Below, in pieces: positions 3,428-10,878 of a DNA stretch of 11,690 bases. The position numbers and the translations under genes were made by a program. The notes under the pieces are model-generated. The model was not told the DNA's origin. It did not search any database and saw only the letters and a list, made by a program, of their open reading frames with translations. Source of the stretch: CAZBWE01 sp964495465 (GTDB taxonomy: Bacteria > Planctomycetota > Phycisphaerae > Sedimentisphaerales > Anaerobacaceae); contig CAZBWE010000068.1 of the NCBI GenBank assembly GCA_964495465.1, forward strand, positions 1-11,690, given 5' to 3'. The first letter of the stretch is position 1, and each line of letters begins with the position of its first letter.

Positions 3428-4969
3428 TCATAGGCGCAGGTAAGAAAGTTCTTCCGGCAGAGAGACATTATTTCCGAAGTTATCCTCACCATAACCGGCC
3501 TCTGCCAGCAGTTTAATGTCGGCCAGCACCCGCTTATCGCCGACAAATGTTGCTTTCAACTCCGCCTCAACATCAATTTTCCCCAACGCCAGCAGCCGGG
3601 CCATCTCATCGGTAACCTGCTGCACAAGTGTTCCCTCCGTTCGAGTCGGCCTCTCCAGCAGCTGCAATGGCTGCTCGTATAAAATCAATTTACTTTGCCC
3701 AGCCAGGGCGAGAACAACGTTTCGCACGATAGAATTGATATCGTTATCGCCTGTCTCGTCTGATGATGGTCTAATACGCACAACCTCTTCAGCCAGCCAC
3801 CGTCGTTTCCGGGCGTTTATCTTTTCATTGGCCCTGAACAAATCCAGCGCGGAGCCGGCATCATAGACATCGCCGCCGAGTCGCATCACAACTTCGCTCC
3901 CGTAGTGCAGGACAAGCTTCGAAATAAGCGTGGACGGACGGACATGAAAACCGCGATATGGAGGTATGGCCACCTCCAACTGGCCCACCTCAGCGTAGCG
4001 TTTTAACATATTCTGGCACAGCCGCACTGCACAGTCGATATATGTCCCGATATATGTAATAGAATAGTTCATAAGGACCGAAAGCAATCTTTGCGGCTCC
4101 ACTAAAAGCTCCTGACTGTCCGGCGATTCGCCGGATGGCCCGCTCACATGCCGCTCGTAATAGTGAGCAAACAATGTGGCCGTGCTCAGCAAATGAAAAA
4201 CAACACTTATATGACCTCTCAGAACAGGCAGGTCTGTATCAAGGTCCTCAGCTTCCGTCTTCGAGACGTACGTATCATATAATGACTGGAGGTTGTGGAA
4301 CCGAAGCTCAAGACTTCGCAGTTTTTCCTCGCTGACAGAACCCGACGTATAGGAGGCATACTCCTCCGGCCTGGCTTTGGCGGCAGAGCGAACATCCCTG
4401 CTCTCTGCAGCAAGGTTCAAAAAAGCAGTGGCCAGCAAGGTTACCGTTTCCGAGACCTTTTCGACCTTGCGAGCGCCACAGTCACGCGACAATCGGCCGG
4501 GTGGAAGCTCCTCGCTATAGGATTCCTCATCCGGATTTTCTGACGGAACCGATATGCCAAGTTGGCCGGCCCGTTGTATTATTTGCCTTGACACATCCTG
4601 AAGCACGCCGCCGGTAAACTCAAACACATCCTTCGTGGCCTTAACAAAATCCTGTTCTATCGGTAAGAGCCGGTAAGTAGGCAATGCAAGACGGATGTGA
4701 AGCAGCTCGTAACTCACGTTGCAAAAGAGCTTAATCGCCGCTATCAACGACCTGAACGAATCCCATTGGCTGTTGTTGCGTGCATCATAGGCATCGAGAA
4801 GCTCCTCAATCTGCATTGATTGCGAAAAGAATTCACCAAGGAAGGGACGTGTCAGAATTTTATTGCGCGATGGCGACTTTGATAGAAAACTCGCCAGGCC
4901 TATCAATTTCTGAGCACGCTTTTCTATCAGCCGTTGAAAAGCTCTGTCATCAATCCTTACCGAGGTCAT
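3428..4969 (-). CDS. 513-aa protein with embedded HPr-like phosphocarrier domain
   Basis: Residues 1-330 are mostly helical and unrecognised. They include a long first helical region, a charged and probably disordered linker at about 145-170 (PDEESYSEELPPG), and a region carrying several Leu-rich helices. From about 334 to 385 an HPr-like domain begins: GFHVRPSTLISK places H342 where HPr carries its phospho-His (H15), R344 where R17 lies and P345 at P18. S373 in DAGSALDLF lies exactly 31 residues later, as S46 does in HPr. A C-terminal region (to 513) contains VTDEMARLLALGKIDVEAEL. The start has GGAG about 7 nt upstream. No EI, EII or HPr-kinase gene is near. The domain may be regulatory and not sugar transport; no function is assigned. 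Confidence 0.75.
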   Translation of the reverse strand: MTSVRIDDRAFQRLIEKRAQKLIGLASFLSKSPSRNKILTRPFLGEFFSQSMQIEELLDAYDARNNSQWDSFRSLIAAIKLFCNVSYELLHIRLALPTYRLLPIEQDFVKATKDVFEFTGGVLQDVSRQIIQRAGQLGISVPSENPDEESYSEELPPGRLSRDCGARKVEKVSETVTLLATAFLNLAAESRDVRSAAKARPEEYASYTSGSVSEEKLRSLELRFHNLQSLYDTYVSKTEAEDLDTDLPVLRGHISVVFHLLSTATLFAHYYERHVSGPSGESPDSQELLVEPQRLLSVLMNYSITYIGTYIDCAVRLCQNMLKRYAEVGQLEVAIPPYRGFHVRPSTLISKLVLHYGSEVVMRLGGDVYDAGSALDLFRANEKINARKRRWLAEEVVRIRPSSDETGDNDINSIVRNVVLALAGQSKLILYEQPLQLLERPTRTEGTLVQQVTDEMARLLALGKIDVEAELKATFVGDKRVLADIKLLAEAGYGEDNFGNNVSLPEELSYLRL

Positions 4970-5057
4970 AGAATTGCTCCCATTTTATAAAAAGCAAGGC
5001 ACAGTGAATCTATTGCCAATATTATTAATAAGAGTCTTTCCGTGGCTGACTCAGTCG

Positions 5058-5891
5058 TTAGCCCGCGGTCTTGAGTCTTTCCGGGCTTTTTAGCGGAGTT
5101 ATTTCCACGCTAAAGTCCTTGGGAATCTCAAACTCAAAGACTTTTTTATCCATTTTTTTATTAACACTCGGTTTTAGAAACTTTATTTCGTAAATATCCT
5201 CTTCAGTAGAGACGGCAAGCACTTTGGCCGGTAAATATAATTTCTTATCAATCCAGAAATCAATCGATGTGTAATCCTCTTTATAAATCGAATCAGGTTT
5301 TACTTTTAGATGTAACAGAGTGAACGGAGAAGGTTCGCTCTGGCTCTGCTCGACTAACTGAACTTCAAATTGTTTTTTCAGGTCCTCTATTTTGGCAAAG
5401 CCGATTATTGGTAAATTCCTGCCAGCCAGGTCAAAGGCGTCCATCGGCTTATTCGGCTCTGCCAGTTGATGACGCTTTGCCGTCTTGATTTGGTAATCGA
5501 TATGCGTGAGCCAGATACCGTCGAAGATGAAGTACTCGATATATTTCTGCTGTTTTTCATCATCCTGTTTGAGTGTTTGAAAATTTACTCGCAGCATGGA
5601 CTGCTTATCGTTCTTTAAATAATACAATTCACCTTTTCTGATGCTTTGCGATTCCAGCAGCGGCTGGCTGAACTTGTACTCGATTTGTGCATGGTATGAT
5701 CGAAGCTCTTTCGTCTTTTTGCTTAGTTGCTCAAGAATTGCCTCAACGTTATTCGCATCCATTTCCACACGCTGTGAGCAAGCCGTATCTTTTGTGCAGC
5801 AACCGGCCCAACAACACCCAGCTATGAATAAAAGAATACCGGCAGTTTTTGTTATTGGCTTCTCAATCATTACCTGCTCTATTCTTTTCAT
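5058..5891 (-). CDS. LolA-like lipoprotein, putative
   Basis: A 277-residue exported protein. Residues 13-25 are hydrophobic and end in the lipobox F-I-A-G-C, with C26 as the expected lipidated Cys; C27, C31 and C32 follow. The mature part has alternating strands (ELRSYHAQIEYKF, KGELYYLKNDKQSMLRVNF, YIEYFIFDGIWLTHIDYQIK) and a late DFWIDKKLYLPAKV segment, the pattern of LolA/LolB-fold outer-membrane lipoprotein-sorting proteins common in planctomycetes. The role in carrying or binding lipidic ligands is inferred. The first ATG lies 3 nt after the HAD stop with no Shine-Dalgarno, so initiation is probably coupled. An alternative ATG at 5870 (MIEKPITK) follows GAGCAGG and would give a shorter, still valid signal peptide. 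Confidence 0.7.
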   Translation of the reverse strand: MKRIEQVMIEKPITKTAGILLFIAGCCWAGCCTKDTACSQRVEMDANNVEAILEQLSKKTKELRSYHAQIEYKFSQPLLESQSIRKGELYYLKNDKQSMLRVNFQTLKQDDEKQQKYIEYFIFDGIWLTHIDYQIKTAKRHQLAEPNKPMDAFDLAGRNLPIIGFAKIEDLKKQFEVQLVEQSQSEPSPFTLLHLKVKPDSIYKEDYTSIDFWIDKKLYLPAKVLAVSTEEDIYEIKFLKPSVNKKMDKKVFEFEIPKDFSVEITPLKSPERLKTAG

Positions 5892-5894
5892 AAT

Positions 5895-6488
5895 TTATTT
5901 GTCATTTTTGTCTTTGATAATTTGAATTACCTGGTTGATTGTGTCTATACAAAAATCTGCATGTCCCGAAAATTCGATAGATTGCTTGTGATTTGTCAAG
6001 CAAACAGCAACGGCACCGGCGGCTTTTGCGCACAGTAAATCAAAAAGATAATCGCCTACCAGCAGTGCTTCTTGCGGCTCTATGTTGAATTGCTGGCAGA
6101 TTCGCAATACACCAAAGGCATCCGGCTTAACCGGCCCATCATCCCTGCCGACAACAGCATCGAATTTCAACCCGTGCTTGCCGGCGATGGCAAAGGCATT
6201 ATTTCGTTTGTTCCGTGTCAAAATCCCAATGTGAATACCATCCCTGCGAAGTGAATCGAGGGTCTCCCTTGTGCCGGGATTAAGCTTCGATTCAATCACC
6301 GCACGTTGTTCGTGAGAATGGAGAATTTGTTCGGCGCTCTTACGCTGCTGTGGCGGCATCTTCTGCATTGACTCCAGGACCGGCCCGGAGTTTTTCTCCA
6401 GACCCATTTCTTCGCGGATTGCATCGAAGTCAAAATAAGGCTGAGTTATCGTGCCATCCAAATCAAATATTACGGCTTTAATTAACAT
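5895..6488 (-). CDS. HAD-superfamily phosphatase (HAD-IA type)
   Basis: A 197-residue protein with the four HAD motifs in order. Motif I is DLDGT (D9 nucleophile, D11 acid/base), motif II is ILTRN (T91), motif III is the Lys of PVKPD (K121), and motif IV is GDYLFD (D146, D150). A helical cap lies between motifs I and II (about 20-65), as in subfamily IA enzymes such as phosphoglycolate phosphatase or Gph-like proteins. It hydrolyses a small phosphate ester; the substrate cannot be read from the sequence. No Shine-Dalgarno precedes the ATG at 6488. The gene is followed after 3 nt by the lipoprotein gene, so the two are probably cotranscribed. Confidence 0.88.
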   Translation of the reverse strand: MLIKAVIFDLDGTITQPYFDFDAIREEMGLEKNSGPVLESMQKMPPQQRKSAEQILHSHEQRAVIESKLNPGTRETLDSLRRDGIHIGILTRNKRNNAFAIAGKHGLKFDAVVGRDDGPVKPDAFGVLRICQQFNIEPQEALLVGDYLFDLLCAKAAGAVAVCLTNHKQSIEFSGHADFCIDTINQVIQIIKDKNDK

Positions 6489-6489
6489 A

Positions 6490-6525
6490 ACATATGTATA
6501 TCGTATTTCGTATGTCGTATTGTGT
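6490..6525. repeat. Short TCGTAT-type direct repeats between HAD and lysR
   Basis: The 69-bp spacer contains three TCGTAT-like units (ATCGTAT, TTCGTAT, GTCGTAT) in succession. It looks like simple-sequence drift and replaces the region where a Shine-Dalgarno of the HAD gene would be expected. Confidence 0.45.
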
Positions 6526-6557
6526 AGTTTTTATGTCATCGCAGCACAAGCAGAAAT

Positions 6558-7442
6558 CTATTTTCTTTTTTTTCGAAGAAGCTCGATAAAGTATCGTCCG
6601 GCCTGGCTCAAAATCTTGTCTTTGTGAAGGATTATACCCGTAGGCCTGAAAAAATTTTCATTTGAAAATGGTATTGCTTTTAGTGTTCCACTTCCAAGCT
6701 CCTGAAGCAGTGCGGTCTGCGGTAATATGCTAATCCCTGAGTTTATCTCAACCGCACGCTTGACAGTTTCGATATTATCGAACTCCATTACCGGCCTGAC
6801 AGCAACATTATAACGCCCTAATATACCATCTATCCAAAGGCGCGTAGGCACATTTTTTTCAAAGGCAATAAATCTTTCAAACTGCAATTTATGAATATCA
6901 ACGTGTGATTCATGTGATAAAGAGTGCGCCGGGCTGCAGACCAATACAAGCGGCTCCGCTTCAAAGTCATATACATCCATCCGTTTATCTCTTTTAGGAA
7001 CTGCCACAAGACCAACATCTACATCGCCGGATAATATCAGCTCATAAATCTTCTCAGCGCTGAGATACTCAATATGGACATTGACGTTTGGATAGCTGAC
7101 CATAAATTTTTTAACATAATCCGGAAGGGTATGCATACCAATACTGAAGATTGCACCCACGTTTATCCTGCTTCCAGTGGAGGATTTCAGAGAACTTAAC
7201 TCGTTCTTCAATTGCTCGTATCTATCGAGCATTTCCTTAGAGGCCTGGTAAAGTAACTGACCTGCTTTTGTAAGCTCAATGGGCCTTTTCCCGCGATTGA
7301 TTAATTGGCACTTATGCACAAGCTCAAGCTGTGCAAGCTGCTGTGAGACAGCCGATTGACTGAGATGATGCTTCTCAGCCGTCTTTGAGAAACTCTGTAA
7401 ATCTGCCAAATCGCAATATATCTTTAGTGTTTCAATATGCAT
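6558..7442 (-). CDS. LysR-family transcriptional regulator
   Basis: A 294-residue LTTR of typical length. The N-terminal winged HTH (residues 1-60) contains FSKTAEKHHLSQSAVSQQLA as the helix-turn-helix. The linker helix spans about 60-88, and residues about 90-290 form the periplasmic-binding-protein-like effector domain (RINVGAIFSIGMHTLPDYVK, SGDVDVGLVAVP, SGISILPQ). The effector is unknown. The start ATG at 7442 has AGGG about 9 nt upstream. It is divergent from gdhA across a region with facing promoters, the classical LTTR arrangement, so regulation of gdhA and of itself is the natural hypothesis (compare the principle of GltC next to gltAB). Confidence 0.9.
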   Translation of the reverse strand: MHIETLKIYCDLADLQSFSKTAEKHHLSQSAVSQQLAQLELVHKCQLINRGKRPIELTKAGQLLYQASKEMLDRYEQLKNELSSLKSSTGSRINVGAIFSIGMHTLPDYVKKFMVSYPNVNVHIEYLSAEKIYELILSGDVDVGLVAVPKRDKRMDVYDFEAEPLVLVCSPAHSLSHESHVDIHKLQFERFIAFEKNVPTRLWIDGILGRYNVAVRPVMEFDNIETVKRAVEINSGISILPQTALLQELGSGTLKAIPFSNENFFRPTGIILHKDKILSQAGRYFIELLRKKRK

Positions 7443-7469
7443 TATAAGCTGCCCTAATAAACTATATTA

Positions 7470-7498
7470 TTATTAACATCTTGTATTGCATAAATCAA
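7470..7498 (-). promoter_or_regulatory. Candidate lysR promoter
   Basis: On the minus strand TTGATT (-35, plus 7493-7498), a 17-bp spacer and TAATAA (-10, plus 7470-7475) lie about 28 nt before the lysR ATG. The half-site TATTGCAT lies inside the spacer, which would suit autoregulation. Confidence 0.45.
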
Positions 7499-7538
7499 CT
7501 AGGTTATCATAAATAAATTATACTTTTATAATGCAATA
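7484..7538. promoter_or_regulatory. Candidate LTTR operator: inverted TATTGCAT / ATGCAATA
   Basis: TATTGCAT (7484-7491) and its exact reverse complement ATGCAATA (7531-7538) face each other across 39 bp. A T-N11-A element with TTG/CAA ends (7486-7498), the general LTTR-box shape, overlaps the left half. The left half lies in the lysR promoter and the right half overlaps the end of the gdhA -10 region. Confidence 0.4.
7504..7532 (+). promoter_or_regulatory. Candidate gdhA promoter
   Basis: TTATCA (-35, 7504-7509), a 17-bp spacer and a perfect TATAAT (-10, 7527-7532). The -10 is itself the right arm of the dyad ATTATA-CTTT-TATAAT (7517-7532). The expected transcript start near 7539 gives a leader of about 80 nt. 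Confidence 0.5.
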
Positions 7539-7604
7539 ATTTGATTTTGCTATCAGTTTACCTTATTCTATTGGTCTCGGGAAACAGAAACTTTTATTTT
7601 TTAT

Positions 7605-7609
7605 GGAGG
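7605..7609 (+). promoter_or_regulatory. Shine-Dalgarno that decides the gdhA start
   Basis: GGAGG lies 8 nt before GTG 7618. The upstream in-frame ATG at 7603 overlaps this motif and has no Shine-Dalgarno of its own, so initiation at GTG is preferred. Confidence 0.75.
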
Positions 7610-7617
7610 TCTTTAAC

Positions 7618-8964
7618 GTGACAGCAAACACACATATCCAAGCTGTTTATGAACAGGTTCTGAAACGCAATGCCGGTGAAGCAGAGTTCCATCAGGCGGT
7701 AAAAGAGGTTCTATTTAGTTTGGGACCCGTACTGGAAAAACACCCTGAATATATCGATGCCAATATCCTTGAAAGGATTGTTGAGCCGGAAAGGCAAATA
7801 ATGTTTCGCGTGCCCTGGGCGGATGATAAGGGAAAAATTCATGTCAACCGCGGATTTCGGTTTGAATTCAACAGCGCAATCGGCCCTTATAAAGGTGGGC
7901 TGAGATTCCATCCCACCGTCAACGCCGGTATCCTGAAATTCCTCGGGTTCGAGCAGGTATTTAAAAATGCCCTAACTACCTTGCCGATGGGCGGCGGCAA
8001 AGGTGGTTCAGACTTTGACCCCAAGGGCAAAAGCGACAACGAAGTTATGCATTTTTGCCAAAGCTTTATGACTGAGCTTTGCCGTCATATCGGCCCGGAC
8101 ACCGATGTCCCTGCAGGTGATATCGGCGTCGGCGGTCGTGAAATCGGCTTTCTGTTCGGCCAATACAAACGCATCCGCAACGAATTTACCGGCGTTTTAA
8201 CGGGCAAGGGTCTTAATTGGGGCGGCTCACTCATCCGTCCGGAAGCTACGGGGTACGGGTGTGTGTATTTCGCTGAAGAAATGCTAAAGACACGGGGCGA
8301 TAGTCTCAAAGGTAAGGTTTGCACCGTATCCGGCTCCGGAAACGTAGCGCAATATACCGTTGAAAAACTCAACCAGCTTGGCGCTAAAGCAGTTACACTG
8401 TCTGATTCGAACGGCACAATCTACGACTCAGACGGTATTGATGAAGAAAAACTTGCATTTGTGCTTGAGCTGAAGAACGTCCGTCGCGGGCGTATCAAAG
8501 AGTATGCGGACAAGTTCAAGGTTGAATATAAACCGGATGTTCGGCCCTGGGGTATTAAATGCGACTGTGCATTCCCAGGTGCAACTCAGAACGAGATAGA
8601 CGCCAACGATGCCAAAACGTTACTGGATAACGGCTGCATACTTGTCGCAGAGGGAGCTAATATGCCAAGCACGCCGGAAGCGATTGAGCAGTACCTGGCA
8701 AAGAAGATACTATACGGTCCCGGCAAGGCCGCTAACGCCGGCGGTGTAGCAACATCCGGCCTTGAAATGTCTCAGAATGCTATGCGTATAACCTGGAGCC
8801 ATGAAGAGGTTGACGAGAAACTTCGTAACATTATGATTGCCATTCATAAGCAGTGCTTCAAGGCGGCTGAAGAATACGGCCAGCCAAGCAACCTTGTAAT
8901 GGGTGCAAATATCGCCGCTTTTGTCAAAGTCGCCGACGCTATGCTCGACCAGGGCCTTGTGTAA
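7618..8964 (+). CDS. gdhA: NADP-type glutamate dehydrogenase, hexameric family
   Basis: A 448-residue protein, the length of E. coli GdhA (447) and collinear with it. The substrate domain has GPYKGGLRFHPTVN and PMGGGKGGSDFDPKGK; K128 has the same number as the catalytic Lys in E. coli. DVPAGDIGVGGREIGF follows, and the Rossmann fold has VSGSGNVAQYTVEKL with LSDSNGTIYD after beta-2. The C-terminal PGKAANAGGVATSGLEMSQN is a family signature. It catalyses reductive amination of 2-oxoglutarate to glutamate (ammonium assimilation) in the cytoplasm. NADP preference is inferred from similarity to EC 1.4.1.4 enzymes. GTG is chosen because GGAGG is correctly spaced. The uracil-DNA glycosylase gene begins 50 nt downstream without a terminator between. 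Confidence 0.95.
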   Translation: MTANTHIQAVYEQVLKRNAGEAEFHQAVKEVLFSLGPVLEKHPEYIDANILERIVEPERQIMFRVPWADDKGKIHVNRGFRFEFNSAIGPYKGGLRFHPTVNAGILKFLGFEQVFKNALTTLPMGGGKGGSDFDPKGKSDNEVMHFCQSFMTELCRHIGPDTDVPAGDIGVGGREIGFLFGQYKRIRNEFTGVLTGKGLNWGGSLIRPEATGYGCVYFAEEMLKTRGDSLKGKVCTVSGSGNVAQYTVEKLNQLGAKAVTLSDSNGTIYDSDGIDEEKLAFVLELKNVRRGRIKEYADKFKVEYKPDVRPWGIKCDCAFPGATQNEIDANDAKTLLDNGCILVAEGANMPSTPEAIEQYLAKKILYGPGKAANAGGVATSGLEMSQNAMRITWSHEEVDEKLRNIMIAIHKQCFKAAEEYGQPSNLVMGANIAAFVKVADAMLDQGLV

Positions 8965-9014
8965 AAAACTTGGTTACAATCGAAAAAAGGGTGATTATCG
9001 CTGATGGAGTGAGG

Positions 9015-9821
9015 ATGCCATCCAGCGAGAAACGTCTTTTTTTATTGACCCATCTAAAAATACTCTTACAATCTTTTCCAATGGAAAAAGAAGCACATAT
9101 CAAAAAAGCCGTCCGCCAGCACCTTGAAATGGAGCAGTTTTTTACCGGCGGATTTGCGGTTAAAGGTAAAACTACGGCTTCCGAGCCGCCAAATCAGGAA
9201 GATAATATGGCGGCAACTCAAAAAGCCGCTGAGCTTGAAAAAATCGCAAATGAAGTCTGCCAATGCCGCAAATGTGGATTGGGGTCGATTAGGACTAATG
9301 CGGTCCCCGGCGAAGGTAATCCGAACACCCGCATAATGTTTGTTGGAGAGGCACCCGGAGCTGATGAAGATGCCCAGGGTCGGCCTTTTGTCGGAAGAGC
9401 AGGCCAGCTTCTCGACAGGATACTCACCGCCTGTGGACTTAAACGTAGTGAAGTCTTTATAGGCAATATCCTGAAATGCCGCCCGCCGGAAAACCGCGAC
9501 CCTGCCGCTGAAGAGATAATAAGCTGCCTGCCATACCTACAAAGACAGATTGAGATAATAAATCCCGAAATTATTGTCGCTCTGGGTGCCCACGCCGCAA
9601 GAACTTTGTTAGATACCAATAAATCAATCGGCCAATTGCGTGGTCAATTCCATGAATATTACGCCGGTCTCGGAAGACCACCCATAAAGCTGATGGCAAC
9701 ATATCATACGGCCTATTTGTTGCGTAACTACTCGCAGGAGAACCGCTTAAGGGTATGGGAAGATATGAAAAAAGTCCTCACTGAATTGGGCCTGCCAATC
9801 CCTGAACGGGGTAAAAAATAG
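9015..9821 (+). CDS. udg: Family-4 uracil-DNA glycosylase with N-terminal extension
   Basis: A 268-residue protein. The catalytic part starts near residue 68. Cys 84, 87, 155 and 171 (C-x2-C, then C-x15-C) are the [4Fe-4S] ligands of family-4 UDG, with spacings like the Thermus enzyme. VGEAPGADEDAQGRPFVG is the water-activating motif I, and HTAYLLR near residue 231 is motif II with Thr where Pro is usual. It removes uracil from DNA in base-excision repair. Start choice: the ATG at 9015 has GGAG 6 nt upstream; a TTG at 8970 has none. The first 65 residues are an extension (VRQHLEMEQFFTGGFAV). An internal ATG at 9207 with AGGA 7 nt upstream would give a 204-residue enzyme, the usual length, so both forms may exist. 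Confidence 0.92.
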   Translation: MPSSEKRLFLLTHLKILLQSFPMEKEAHIKKAVRQHLEMEQFFTGGFAVKGKTTASEPPNQEDNMAATQKAAELEKIANEVCQCRKCGLGSIRTNAVPGEGNPNTRIMFVGEAPGADEDAQGRPFVGRAGQLLDRILTACGLKRSEVFIGNILKCRPPENRDPAAEEIISCLPYLQRQIEIINPEIIVALGAHAARTLLDTNKSIGQLRGQFHEYYAGLGRPPIKLMATYHTAYLLRNYSQENRLRVWEDMKKVLTELGLPIPERGKK

Positions 9822-9960
9822 GCCTAAAACCGGCTGAAAAACCGTAGAAAAAAACAGATAAGGTTTTTTGTGTATTAAAAGCCGTGTATTTACCCCAAAA
9901 GCACCTTCTCCGTTAAGTATGAAAAAATATCTACGATATTCTCGGACTTTGGTAAAAATT
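9822..9960. other. Spacer after the uracil-DNA glycosylase gene
   Basis: No gene is supported. A weak A/T hairpin (AAAAAAC...GTTTTTT, about 9847-9870) could serve as a poor terminator. A perfect 6-bp dyad AATATC-TAC-GATATT lies at 9926-9940, about 25 bp upstream of the next promoter, where an operator would fit. Confidence 0.35.
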
Positions 9961-9963
9961 GTC

Positions 9964-9991
9964 TTGACTTTGTAATAACCAGGGATATATT
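9964..9991 (+). promoter_or_regulatory. Promoter of the PEP-CTERM gene
   Basis: TTGACT (9964-9969), a 16-bp spacer and TATATT (9986-9991). The predicted start near 9998 leaves a leader of about 120 nt before the ATG at 10118. Confidence 0.6.
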
Positions 9992-10036
9992 GCGCCACAG
10001 GTACTTAAACACACGAGAAGGGTTTTTTCTAAATTG

Positions 10037-10080
10037 CTCGAGCGCTCGCTAATTGTAAAGTTAGTGTTGAGCGGTGCGAG
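10037..10080 (+). promoter_or_regulatory. Structured 5' leader stem-loop of the PEP-CTERM gene
   Basis: CTCG (10037-10040) pairs with CGAG (10077-10080), and CGCTC (10043-10047) with GAGCG (10069-10073), across a small AG/GTG internal loop. CTAA (10049-10052) pairs with TTAG (10061-10064) near the apex. The element ends 25 nt before the Shine-Dalgarno GGAGG (10105-10109) and could affect mRNA stability or translation. It matches no riboswitch class I recognise. Confidence 0.45.
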
Positions 10081-10117
10081 TATAACATTAAATTGTATCC
10101 TAATGGAGGGAACAAGG

Positions 10118-10720
10118 ATGATGAACAAATGGATTATCGTGTATGTTGTAATCCTGCTGACAGGGACGATAGCTTTCGCACACGATGTGGATATTCCACC
10201 CTGGCGTGGTGAACCGGGTAGTACAAGACAGCAATGGGAATTCGATACATCAGATGTTATTCCGACTGCTGATATTGTTGATAATGACTACGGCAGCCCG
10301 CGCCTTAGTGTGGACACATCATATGGCTGGATCGATGGAGAATGGGCATTAGGGGAGATGGATGTTTATATCCCCAACCGTCAGGTTGTTGACGGATATA
10401 AAGATATCTGGATTCAGTTGACCTGGAAGGCGGGTGGTAATGACCCGACTCCTTTTCTGCCGGACCAGCCACACGTTACTGTTACACCATTCAGTACTAT
10501 GACAATGTCTCGTTCAGACGACAACGTCATAGTGTCCGGCTGGACACACTCAACGTTCAAAATCACTATTTGGCCGAATCCGGTCGAAGAGTGGATTACC
10601 ATCAAGGGCGACATTATTGTCGACGAGCTGGTAATTGATACTAAGTGTGTCCCTGAGCCGGCAACAATGGCTCTGCTGGGCCTGGGCGGATTGGCCTTGA
10701 TGCGAAAACGCAGGATTTAA
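10118..10720 (+). CDS. PEP-CTERM sorting-domain protein (exosortase substrate), unknown function
   Basis: A 200-residue secreted protein. Residues 1-22 are a Sec signal peptide (MMNKWIIVYVVILLTGTIAF-A, cleavage expected after AFA before HDVD). The mature part of about 150 residues is acidic, Trp-rich and predicted beta-rich, with no Cys except one next to the tail and no family I recognise. The C-terminus VPEPATMALLGLGGLALM plus RKRRI is a complete PEP-CTERM signal: VPEP motif, one helix, Arg cluster. Such proteins are processed by exosortase and usually exported with extracellular polysaccharide or matrix. GGAGG (10105-10109) is 8 nt before the ATG at 10118, which is preferred over a TTG at 10034. 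It has its own promoter and terminator, so it is a single-gene unit. Its tail is the intact counterpart of island remnants R1-R5. Confidence 0.88.
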   Translation: MMNKWIIVYVVILLTGTIAFAHDVDIPPWRGEPGSTRQQWEFDTSDVIPTADIVDNDYGSPRLSVDTSYGWIDGEWALGEMDVYIPNRQVVDGYKDIWIQLTWKAGGNDPTPFLPDQPHVTVTPFSTMTMSRSDDNVIVSGWTHSTFKITIWPNPVEEWITIKGDIIVDELVIDTKCVPEPATMALLGLGGLALMRKRRI

Positions 10721-10740
10721 GTTAGAGCTTCTGCTCTAAC
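10721..10740 (+). other. 8-bp stem-loop abutting the stop codon
   Basis: GTTAGAGC-TTCT-GCTCTAAC is a perfect hairpin that starts on the base after the TAA of the PEP-CTERM gene. It has no U-tract and lies 8 nt before the main terminator, so it may protect the mRNA 3' end. Confidence 0.7.
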
Positions 10741-10748
10741 TGCACATC

Positions 10749-10779
10749 AAAGGGCTGTGAAAAACTCACAGCCCTTTTT
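10749..10779 (+). terminator. Intrinsic terminator of the PEP-CTERM gene
   Basis: A perfect 12-bp stem (AAAGGGCTGTGA 10749-10760 with TCACAGCCCTTT 10766-10777), a 5-nt loop and a T run. This is a strong rho-independent terminator that isolates the PEP-CTERM gene from yjbQ. Confidence 0.92.
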
Positions 10780-10878
10780 ATTTATATACCACCACGCCAC
10801 TATTTCATTATAATATAAAGCCAAAGGTTTTCTTTTTATTCGGCATTATCATTAGCATAGTCAGGAGAGAAAAACGCT

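Noticed and set aside
7603..7617. ATG at 7603 as the gdhA start
   Set aside because: It overlaps the Shine-Dalgarno GGAGG that serves GTG 7618, has no ribosome-binding site itself, and gives a protein longer than the usual 447-448 residues.
10034..10117. Extended start of the PEP-CTERM protein at TTG 10034
   Set aside because: The extension falls in the structured leader, lacks an SD and would place 28 residues before a clean signal peptide. ATG 10118 has GGAGG.
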